NCBI GenBank assembly: GCA_046715235.1
Contig: JBKJZO010000125.1
Location: forward strand, 1 to 16,040
Length of the DNA stretch: 16,040 nt
From: JBKJZO01 sp046715235
Lineage (GTDB): Bacteria > Actinomycetota > Actinomycetes > BP-191
Direction: 5' to 3'
A model generated the notes under the pieces. The model ran no database searches. It saw nothing but the letters and a program-made list of their open reading frames with translations, and had not been told where the DNA came from. Position 1 is the first letter of the stretch, and every line of letters starts with the position of its first letter. Shown here in pieces: positions 9,262 through 15,168 of the stretch. The translations under genes and the position numbers were made by a program.

Positions 9262-9656
9262 CACGATGCTTGCCGCACATGCCAGCGCGACGATCGACGA
9301 CGCTCCAGGAGCAGGGCGCCGACAGGCAGCGACGACCAAGCGGCGAGAGCCGTTACCCGCAGGAACACCAGCACGACGAAACCGGCCAGCCGGATCGCGC
9401 AGCGAGCAGCGAGTGAGACAGGAACAGCGGCCACCTGTCTCGCCGACGGGTCGTCGAGCAGAGGCAGCGCACCGATCGTCAGCAGGAGTGCACCCGCTCG
9501 TACGAGCGTGAGTGCCGAATCTGGCGACTGCAGCTGCTCGTGCTTCCACGTCAGCAGCAGGAGGGTCAACGCACCAGCAGTTGCTGGGACGGCCCACCTG
9601 ATCGCACGCAGTGTCGGCCCGAGCAGGGCAGCCGATTGCCTGCCGGACGCGCTCAT
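9261..9656 (-). CDS. N-terminal part of split fourth membrane protein (131 aa)
   Basis: The ATG at 9656 overlaps the stop of the third tandem membrane gene (ATGA). The 131-residue product has three hydrophobic segments: AIRWAVPATAGALTLLLLTW (18-37), about 47-66, and a third near 92-116 including VVLVFLRVTALAAW. The last ~14 residues are basic and hydrophilic (ERRRSSRWHVRQAS), unlike the rest. That is exactly where the -1 frame becomes membrane-like and continues to 8992. A single missing base near 9300-9315, a true frameshift mutation, or coupling by TGATG would explain this. Function is unknown; position suggests an extra membrane subunit of the upstream ABC transporter. It is shorter and not obviously paralogous to the three preceding proteins. 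Confidence 0.6.
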   Translation of the reverse strand: MSASGRQSAALLGPTLRAIRWAVPATAGALTLLLLTWKHEQLQSPDSALTLVRAGALLLTIGALPLLDDPSARQVAAVPVSLAARCAIRLAGFVVLVFLRVTALAAWSSLPVGALLLERRRSSRWHVRQAS

Positions 9657-10519
9657 GCGCTCAGCGGTGGGAGTTGCAGCAGACCTGCCGTGATCACTGC
9701 CGCGACTGCGACAGCGCCCGCGGCCAGCCAGCCGGTACGCCGCTCGGGTTGCCTCAACGCGATGACGCAGATGCCCAGCGCGGACAACGCGAGCAGGTAC
9801 ACCGGGTGCCAGACCGGCGACGCGCCAGTATGCCAACCGCCGTGGGACCACCACCCGATGATCACGTATGGCGCGAACCAAGGCCGGAGGGCTCGTCCGC
9901 CGCCGCTGGACATGAGCCATCCGGTGAACAGGATCAATGCCACGAAGCCGACGGGCAGTGAGCCGGGGAACGGCAGCCAGCGGGCCATGACGATGGCCAG
10001 CACGCCGGCGCCCAGCACGATGGCCGGGACCTGAGCGATGTCCAGCCACGACCAGGAGGTGTCGGCTGCGTCACCGGTGAACTCGGCGCCGCTCGCCAGC
10101 CACGCGCTGACCCCCGCAAGGGCGAGCCCCAAGACCACCGGCCCGGAGAGCACGCCCAGGCAAAGGGAAAGATCCCGGCGTCGACGGTCTACGGGCATGG
10201 CGGACAGCAGGCGTTCGTTGCCCGATCGACGGGCAGACGTGGCGACCAGGTGCGTTGCGACGAAGGTCATGGGCCCCCAGAGGAGCAGCGCGAGGTAGGC
10301 CGTGAACTCCGCAAGGGCGGTGCGCCGGGTCAGCCCGCTGTTCTCGTCACCGCCCGCGATGAAGTTGACGCCGAGAATGAGTGTCAGGTAAGCAGCGAGC
10401 AGGGGGAACGCGGGCGAGGTCAGGATCCGCCGCGCCTCCTCGCGGCCGAGTACTGCGATCGAAGGCAGTCGTCGCGTGTGGACGATGTCCGGACGGACCA
10501 CGAGCGCTTCGGTGCTCAT
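9653..10519 (-). CDS. ABC-2-like membrane subunit, paralogue 3 of 3 (288 aa)
   Basis: It starts at the ATG (10519) overlapping the previous stop in ATGA. The 288 residues form about seven hydrophobic segments. It shares with its two upstream neighbours an N-terminal MSTEAL/MTTDVL start, an RILTSPAFPLL segment (an amphipathic lead-in to the first helix), WGPMTFVATHLVATSARRS, MPVDRRRRDLSLCLGVLSGP, a WLDIAQVPAIVLGAGVLAIV block, an RPWFAPYVIIGWW motif and a C-terminal LLQLP. It differs in ending PPLSA and in reading GWWSHGG where the others have a TWWNDG motif. It is probably one of several membrane partners of the ATPase encoded two genes upstream of the paralogue series. The substrate is unknown. 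The open frame continues further upstream, but that part overlaps paralogue 2 and is not real. Confidence 0.82.
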   Translation of the reverse strand: MSTEALVVRPDIVHTRRLPSIAVLGREEARRILTSPAFPLLAAYLTLILGVNFIAGGDENSGLTRRTALAEFTAYLALLLWGPMTFVATHLVATSARRSGNERLLSAMPVDRRRRDLSLCLGVLSGPVVLGLALAGVSAWLASGAEFTGDAADTSWSWLDIAQVPAIVLGAGVLAIVMARWLPFPGSLPVGFVALILFTGWLMSSGGGRALRPWFAPYVIIGWWSHGGWHTGASPVWHPVYLLALSALGICVIALRQPERRTGWLAAGAVAVAAVITAGLLQLPPLSA

Positions 10520-11364
10520 GGCAGCTGCAGTAGCCCCGTGGCCACCACCGTTGCGACCGCGACGGAACCCGCAATCAGCCAGCCGGTACGCCGCTCGCGT
10601 TGCCGTAGGGCGACTGCGCAGACGCCGAGCCCCGACAGCGCCAGCAGGTATGCCAGGTGCCACGCCTGCGAGCCGAAGAGTTCCCACGCCCCGTCGTTCC
10701 ACCAGGTGATGACCACGTAGGGGGCGAGCCACGGGCGGACCGCGAGTGCGTCCCGAGTTGCCTGCAACCAAACCGCGACCTGGCACATCACGTAGAGGCC
10801 GACAAGCAACGAACCGGGGAACGGGAACCAGCGCTCTACAACCACACCGAGGATCCCGGCGCCAAGCACGATCGCAGGCACCTGCGCGATATCTGTCCAG
10901 GTCCAGGGGCCGACCGTCCAGGGCCACCCGTTTAACCGTAAGGACACGCCGTCGCCTGCGAGCAGTGCGCTTGTTCCGGCGAGAGCGAGCGCGAACGTCG
11001 CCGGCCCGGCAAGCACTCCAAGGCACAAGCCGAGATCGCGCCGCCGTTGGTCGACGGGAGTTGCCATCAGTAGTTCGGCCGTCCGGCCCCTCCTCGCCGC
11101 GGAACTGGCCAGGTGAGCCGCGGCGAAGGTCAGCGGGCCAAGAAGAAACAACGCCATGGTGGCGAGGCCTATGGCGGTCCAAGCGCTACCCCTTCTATCG
11201 GCGAACACCGCTTCCCATAGCGCGGTGACGACGAAATAGGCGGCGTACAGCACGAGCGCGGGCGACCTGATCAGCCGCCTGGCTTCTGTCCTCGCCAGCG
11301 GCAAGACAGCGGACCCGGGCGCGATCCGCACATTGGCGCCGTGTACGAGCACGTCGGTGGTCAT
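10516..11364 (-). CDS. ABC-2-like membrane subunit, paralogue 2 of 3 (282 aa)
   Basis: The protein has 282 residues and starts at the ATG in ATGA. It has about seven hydrophobic segments with the same order of blocks as its neighbours: RLIRSPALVLYAAYF, LLGPLTFAAAHLASSAARRG, TPVDQRRRDLGLCLGVLAGP, WTDIAQVPAIVLGAGILGVV, RPWLAPYVVITWWNDGAW, GSQAWHLAYLLALSGLGVC and a C-terminal GLLQLP. These blocks are shared almost residue for residue with paralogue 1, so the duplication is recent relative to its family or under strong constraint. It is predicted to form part of a membrane channel with the ATPase at 12218. No named family is recognised with certainty; ABC-2-type permease is an inference from context and topology. 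Confidence 0.82.
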   Translation of the reverse strand: MTTDVLVHGANVRIAPGSAVLPLARTEARRLIRSPALVLYAAYFVVTALWEAVFADRRGSAWTAIGLATMALFLLGPLTFAAAHLASSAARRGRTAELLMATPVDQRRRDLGLCLGVLAGPATFALALAGTSALLAGDGVSLRLNGWPWTVGPWTWTDIAQVPAIVLGAGILGVVVERWFPFPGSLLVGLYVMCQVAVWLQATRDALAVRPWLAPYVVITWWNDGAWELFGSQAWHLAYLLALSGLGVCAVALRQRERRTGWLIAGSVAVATVVATGLLQLP

Positions 11365-12221
11365 GGCAGCTGGAGCAGGCCAGTCGTGACAACAATGGCG
11401 GCGGCGACCGCACCCGCGATCAGCCAGCGTCCGCGCCGCTCAGGTTGCCGAAGCGCGAGCGCGCAGACACCGAGGCCCGAGAGTCCAAGCAGGTAGGCGA
11501 GATGCCAGGCCTGCGACCCCCACAGCTTCCAGTCGCCGTCGTTCCACCACGTGACGGTGACATACGGGGCAAACCAGCCCCGGAGAGCGGTGGCGCCGGG
11601 CGCGAGCAGCCAAACCGTGACCACGACCATGCCAACAAACCCCAGGAACAGCGACCCGGCGAACGTCAGCCACCGCGCGACCACGATGCCAAGAATGCCC
11701 GCACCGAGAACGATCGCCGGGACCTGAGCGACGTCGATCCACAGCCAGGGACCGACGGCCCCTCCGTCGATTGGCCCGGGATGGCCGTCCCCGGCCAGCC
11801 GGGCGCTCACTCCGGCGATCGCAAGTGCAACCATCGCTGGGCCGGCGAGCACGCCGAGACACAGGCCAAGATCGCGGCACCGCCGGTCGACCGGCGTGGC
11901 AGCGAGTAGCAGGTCCGCTCCGCTGCGGCGCGCCGACGAGGCGACGAGATGCGCTGCGACGAATGTCAGCGGGCCGAGCAGGAAAGGGCTGTAGATAGCT
12001 GTCCACTCCGCTAACGCGGCCCGCCCCCATGGGCTGGGAGCGTCCCCGGCGGTTGCCTCTACGGTCCCCACGATCATGATGACGGCGCCGTAGACCGCGT
12101 AGGACACCAGCGCCGGCGAACGCATCAACCACCAAGCCTGTCTGCGGCCGAGTACGGCGACCGCCAGCTGCTGTCGCGTCGGCACGTCTGATCCGACCAC
12201 GGCAAGTACGTCGGTACTCAC
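11361..12221 (-). CDS. ABC-2-like membrane subunit, paralogue 1 of 3 (286 aa)
   Basis: The GTG at 12221 overlaps the stop of the ABC ATPase (GTGA). The 286 residues have hydrophobic segments near 37-57, 78-97, 118-139, 162-183, 188-206, 238-256 and 265-285. Signature blocks are RSPALVSYAVYG, FLLGPLTFVAAHLVASSARR, TPVDRRCRDLGLCLGVLAGP, RGWFAPYVTVTWWNDGDW and GSQAWHLAYLLGLSGLGVC, ending GLLQLP. The second and third blocks join a membrane helix to an Arg-rich cytoplasmic loop, a place where ABC-2 permeases contact their ATPase. That reading is inference. It is directly coupled to the ATPase, so it is the most likely core permease partner; paralogues 2 and 3 follow in tandem. Confidence 0.83.
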   Translation of the reverse strand: MSTDVLAVVGSDVPTRQQLAVAVLGRRQAWWLMRSPALVSYAVYGAVIMIVGTVEATAGDAPSPWGRAALAEWTAIYSPFLLGPLTFVAAHLVASSARRSGADLLLAATPVDRRCRDLGLCLGVLAGPAMVALAIAGVSARLAGDGHPGPIDGGAVGPWLWIDVAQVPAIVLGAGILGIVVARWLTFAGSLFLGFVGMVVVTVWLLAPGATALRGWFAPYVTVTWWNDGDWKLWGSQAWHLAYLLGLSGLGVCALALRQPERRGRWLIAGAVAAAIVVTTGLLQLP

Positions 12222-13087
12222 GCCGGCACCGCCTCCGCCTGCGCGCCGAGGAGCAGCAGGTAGCCGTCCTCGAGGGTCGGCGGTTCTGTGCTCACACCGG
12301 CGGGAGCGTCACCGAGGTGCCGGTGCCTGCCGTCACCCGAACGCCAGGCGAGGTGTGCCGCGGGGTCGCGCGCGTCGGCGTACCAGACCCGTCCCTCTGC
12401 CAATGCGGCCAGGCTGCTGGGCGAGCCTTGGAACATGACGGCGCCTTCGTTGAGCACGACCACTTCGTCGCACATCGCGGCGACGTCTTCGGTCTGGTGC
12501 GTCGAGAGCAGCACGGTGCGATCGCCGACCGCGCGCGAGAGGATGTCGCGGAACCTCAGTCTCTGCTCAGGATCGAGCCCGACGGTCGGCTCGTCGAGCA
12601 CGAGCAGCGCCGGGTCGCCTATCAGGACAGCGGCGAGCGCGACCCGCCGCTTCATGCCGCCAGACAGCCGGCGGATCTTCCGGCCGGACTCCGCGGACAG
12701 GTCGACGAGGGCGAGCACACGGCGTACCTCGTCGTGCCTGGCTTGGCGGTTGGTCCATTCCTTGAGGATCGCGACGTAGTCGACGAACTCGAACGCCGTG
12801 AATCCCCTTTGGAATCCCGGTTCCTGGGGCAGATAGCCGAGCCGACGGCGCAGCTCGAGGCGCTCGTCCGCGGCGCCAGGGTCACGACCCAGGACGCGCA
12901 CCGATCCGCCATCGGGCGCGAGAACTGTCCCGATGATGCGAAGCAGCGTCGTCTTCCCCGCGCCGTTCGGGCCGAGCAGGCCGATGGTGCTGCCCTCGGT
13001 GGAGAACGTGACTCCACGTAGCGCGCGATGCCGGCCGAAGCTCTTCGTCAAGTCGTCCACGACGAGAGCGGGGGAAGACGTGGTCAC
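12218..13087 (-). CDS. ABC transporter ATP-binding protein (289 aa)
   Basis: This is an energy-coupling ATPase for an export-type (ABC-2) transporter. The GTG start at 13087 forms GTGA with the anti-sigma stop. Residues: Walker A GPNGAGKTT (39-47), Q-loop Q88 in YLPQEPG, signature LSGGMKRR (141-148), Walker B LLVLDEPTVGLD (161-172) with catalytic E166, and the H-loop H197 in STHQTED. About 80 residues follow the nucleotide domain, as usual for this subfamily. All ATPase motifs are intact. The frame also stays open upstream for about 130 codons, but that part lies inside the anti-sigma gene. The four following genes supply membrane partners; the substrate cannot be read from the sequence. Confidence 0.92.
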   Translation of the reverse strand: MTTSSPALVVDDLTKSFGRHRALRGVTFSTEGSTIGLLGPNGAGKTTLLRIIGTVLAPDGGSVRVLGRDPGAADERLELRRRLGYLPQEPGFQRGFTAFEFVDYVAILKEWTNRQARHDEVRRVLALVDLSAESGRKIRRLSGGMKRRVALAAVLIGDPALLVLDEPTVGLDPEQRLRFRDILSRAVGDRTVLLSTHQTEDVAAMCDEVVVLNEGAVMFQGSPSSLAALAEGRVWYADARDPAAHLAWRSGDGRHRHLGDAPAGVSTEPPTLEDGYLLLLGAQAEAVPA

Positions 13088-13917
13088 AGAAACCTCCGGA
13101 CGTCGTACGCGTGGACACGGCGCGCGCCGGCAATGACGAGGCACGCGATGAGGAGCAGAGCCAACGCCGCCGATTGCCCGGCCGGCCCGAAGACGGGATC
13201 GAGTGAGCCCTGAGCACGCCAATAGGCGCCCACGGCCACCAACCAGGAGCCGCCGGTTGCCGATGCGGCCCACGCCGGCGGCAACCACGCCGACAGCGCG
13301 AGAGTCGCGGTGACGAGTGCCATGGAAGGGAGCAACCAGAGCACCGGGGAGCCTTGACCAGGCAGGACAACTCCTGCGAGCCCCGCGACGCCGACCGTGA
13401 CTGCCAAAACCACCACAGTCCTCACGAACAGCAGCCGGATCGCGGAGTACGGCGCCGCCTGGCCGACGTCGTACGTCGGGTCCGTCCACCTGCCGTAGGC
13501 GAGTCCGACGCCGATGGTGGGCAGTGCCGGGGCAACCATCAGGAACAGGTTGGGCCCGACCCGGGCGGAGTCCGCCGCGGCCAGGCAGAACGCCAGCACA
13601 GCGACGAGAGCGATGAACCAGGCCAATCGCAGCGCGGGTGCGCAGGCGGCCAGCCGCGCATCCGACTCACTGAAACCCATCCTCGTCAGGGTGCGCTCGA
13701 GGAACCCACGTCTCGGGTCATCGAGTCGTTCGGTGACCTCGCTCCACACCAGCGCGAGCCGCGGCTGCGGCGCGTGTACGGCGAACCCCTCGCGGCAGGC
13801 CTCGCACTTGAGCACATGCGCCTCGACCGAGGCAGCTGTGGCGGGATCCAGGGCACCGGCTACGTACCGCTCGATCAATGTCGAGTCGGCGTGCCACTCC
13901 GCAATGTGGATGCTCAT
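13084..13917 (-). CDS. Zinc-finger anti-sigma factor with polytopic membrane domain (277 aa)
   Basis: The N-terminal ~50 residues contain a zf-HC2/ZAS motif, H34-x3-C38-x2-C41 (HVLKCEAC), the zinc-binding fold by which anti-sigma factors hold ECF sigma factors. Residues ~51-93 are a hydrophilic linker. The rest, from about residue 95, has roughly six hydrophobic segments including LAWFIALVAVLAFCLAAA, VVVLAVTVGVAGLAGVVL and ALALLLIACLVIAGARR. The ATG is coupled to the sigma gene stop by ATGA. Most ZAS proteins have one helix. A six-helix membrane domain directly upstream of an ABC transporter suggests that it senses the transporter or the membrane, which is inference. No extracytoplasmic ligand-binding domain is visible. 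Release of the sigma factor would be the output. Confidence 0.88.
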   Translation of the reverse strand: MSIHIAEWHADSTLIERYVAGALDPATAASVEAHVLKCEACREGFAVHAPQPRLALVWSEVTERLDDPRRGFLERTLTRMGFSESDARLAACAPALRLAWFIALVAVLAFCLAAADSARVGPNLFLMVAPALPTIGVGLAYGRWTDPTYDVGQAAPYSAIRLLFVRTVVVLAVTVGVAGLAGVVLPGQGSPVLWLLPSMALVTATLALSAWLPPAWAASATGGSWLVAVGAYWRAQGSLDPVFGPAGQSAALALLLIACLVIAGARRVHAYDVRRFL

Positions 13918-14459
13918 GCCAACTCCTCCCTCAAGACGGCGCGGGCGCGCATCATGCGCGTCTTCACCGTGCCGTGCGGAATCCCCAGCAAGTGCGCCGC
14001 TTCTTTCGTCGTGAGCCCGTCGAGGACTGTCGCCTGTACGACGGCTCGCAGCTCGGGCGAGAGCCTGTTCAGCGCACCGCCCAGGTCGCCGTACTCGATG
14101 CCGAGCAGGACTCGTTCCTCAGCCGAGACGTCGACATGGACGGCGACTCCAGCCAGATCCAGGGTGGCGACGGGACGCCGGCGCAGCGCGTCCACGAGCC
14201 GGCGGATCCCGATGCCCCAGATCCACGCCGCGACCTCGCCGGTGCCGCTGAAGGAACGCGCGCCGCGCCATACCGCGAGGAACGTGTCCTGCACGACCTC
14301 GTCGACGAGCGAAGGATCCGCGCACCGCCGCTGCAGGCGAAGCAACAGCCATGGTGCGTGCCGACCGTAGAGTTCCTCGAGCGCGCGCCGGTCCCCCGCC
14401 GCCGTGGCAGCGACCAGCGAAGAATCGCGCGCCGCCGCCACAGTGCCCGTCACGTCCAT
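13914..14459 (-). CDS. ECF-family RNA polymerase sigma factor (181 aa)
   Basis: The protein has region 2, with DEVVQDTFLAVWRGA and a WIWGIGIRRLVDALRRR segment that recognises the -10 element, and region 4, with the LTTKEAAHLLGIPHGTVKTR helix-turn-helix that contacts the -35. It lacks regions 1 and 3, as ECF factors do. An ATG at 14459 has an AGGA ribosome site 8 nt upstream; a GTG at 14462 is the alternative and adds one residue. It lies 26 bp after sodC and is coupled to its anti-sigma factor by ATGA. Its regulon is unknown. Many factors of this type activate their own operon, so sodC and the transporter are candidate targets. Confidence 0.93.
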   Translation of the reverse strand: MDVTGTVAAARDSSLVAATAAGDRRALEELYGRHAPWLLLRLQRRCADPSLVDEVVQDTFLAVWRGARSFSGTGEVAAWIWGIGIRRLVDALRRRPVATLDLAGVAVHVDVSAEERVLLGIEYGDLGGALNRLSPELRAVVQATVLDGLTTKEAAHLLGIPHGTVKTRMMRARAVLREELA

Positions 14460-14485
14460 CACTGTTGTCCTGAATCCACTCGCTG

Positions 14486-15094
14486 TCAGCGGATGACACC
14501 GCAGGCGATACGCCCACCCGCGTCACCGGTAGCGAGAGTGGCCGCGTCGGTCGTGGTGTTGGCGTAAACCGGGACGGCGTTCGGGTTGGAATACCGCGGG
14601 TTTCCCGCGGCGTCGGTCGCCGGGATGTTGGCATAGTTGTCCGGGAACGCGTGGATGATGAATGCCGAGCCGTCTACGTCCTTCAGCTGGGCCAGATCGA
14701 GCCGATCGGTGTCGAAACGTGCCCACGCGTGGCCGTCACTGTTGACGAGCAGCACGGGCAGGTCGCCGTCATGGTTGCGGTGCCGATGGGTCGTGTCGGC
14801 AGGGTCGTCGCCCAGATGCCCGCGCGCGCTCGTGAACGGCGCGACGCACTCACCGAAGCTGTGAATGTGGAACCCGTGGAAACCGGCCAGCGCCGGCGGC
14901 AGCTGCACCTCGACCTTGACCCGCGCGCCGTCGTCCTCGAAAGCGATCCGTGCGGTGCCCACTCGCGCGCCAGTGGCGTCGACGAGCTTGGCCTTCAGAC
15001 CCTTGTCGTTGTTGGCGCCTGCCGTTGTCGCGAGCGCGAGTGCGCCTCCCGCGATGGCGAGGCCGGTGACTGAACCGATCAGAACTCTGCGCAT
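14486..15094 (-). CDS. sodC: Secreted Cu/Zn superoxide dismutase
   Basis: The protein converts superoxide to oxygen and peroxide outside the membrane. A signal peptide (RRVLIGSVTGLAIAGGALAL, ending near TTAGA) precedes a roughly 170-residue SodC domain. Counting from the upstream ATG (15103), H79 and H81 lie in GFHIHSFGEC, H95 in SARGHLGDD, and H106/H108, H111 and D114 in the HRHRNHDGD stretch. The copper ligand H151 is in IIHAFPDN, and TGDAGGRIACGVI supplies Cys201, the partner of Cys86 in the usual disulfide. Copper and zinc ligands are therefore probably all present. The start at 15094 is preferred because AGGGG lies 9 nt upstream, whereas that site abuts the ATG at 15103. The signal peptide has no lipobox cysteine. 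It is the first gene before the sigma factor and probably shares its transcript. Confidence 0.92.
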   Translation of the reverse strand: MRRVLIGSVTGLAIAGGALALATTAGANNDKGLKAKLVDATGARVGTARIAFEDDGARVKVEVQLPPALAGFHGFHIHSFGECVAPFTSARGHLGDDPADTTHRHRNHDGDLPVLLVNSDGHAWARFDTDRLDLAQLKDVDGSAFIIHAFPDNYANIPATDAAGNPRYSNPNAVPVYANTTTDAATLATGDAGGRIACGVIR

Positions 15095-15120
15095 GGCATC
15101 CATCCCCTGGTGGTAGCCGA

Positions 15121-15139
15121 AAGGAGTACGTCACTCCTT
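15121..15139. promoter_or_regulatory. Perfect 7-bp inverted repeat upstream of sodC (operator or weak terminator)
   Basis: AAGGAGT (15121-15127) and ACTCCTT (15133-15139) are perfect complements around a 5-nt centre (ACGTC). The dyad sits in the 74-bp gap between the dehydratase stop and the sodC start. On the minus strand it is followed by only TTT, so as a terminator of the dehydratase gene it would be weak. It would also overlap the expected transcription start of sodC if the ECF-like promoter just upstream is real, which fits an operator. Neither role is proved. Confidence 0.35.
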
Positions 15140-15167
15140 CTGTCGCAGCATGAGATCCCAGCGGTTC
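15140..15167 (-). promoter_or_regulatory. Candidate ECF-type promoter for the sodC-sigma operon
   Basis: On the minus strand, directly after the dehydratase stop, GAACC (15167-15163) resembles the AAC-containing -35 element of ECF promoters. CGACAG (15145-15140) stands 17 bp further on where the -10 element is expected; typical ECF -10s are CGTC-like, so this matches in part. It is the only promoter-like sequence in the gap and lies upstream of sodC and the sigma gene. Low confidence. Confidence 0.2.
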
Positions 15168-15168
15168 A

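Noticed and set aside
9261..9300. A programmed -1 frameshift site with a slippery heptamer
   Set aside because: No X-XXY-YYZ heptamer is present near the shift, so I list a frame break without calling a programmed site.
9653..11182. A 509-codon minus-strand frame extending upstream of membrane paralogue 3
   Set aside because: The upstream part lies in the shadow of paralogue 2, which is coding in another frame. Only the part from the ATG at 10519, with its ATGA overlap, is gene-like.
12218..13489. Extension of the ABC ATPase by about 130 upstream codons
   Set aside because: The extra part overlaps the anti-sigma gene in another frame, and the GTG at 13087 begins exactly where the conserved nucleotide-binding domain starts.
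13354..14370. Plus-strand open frame (338 codons) opposite the anti-sigma and sigma genes
   Set aside because: It is antisense to two genes with clear domains; the protein has no hydrophobic core or motif and reads as compositional noise.
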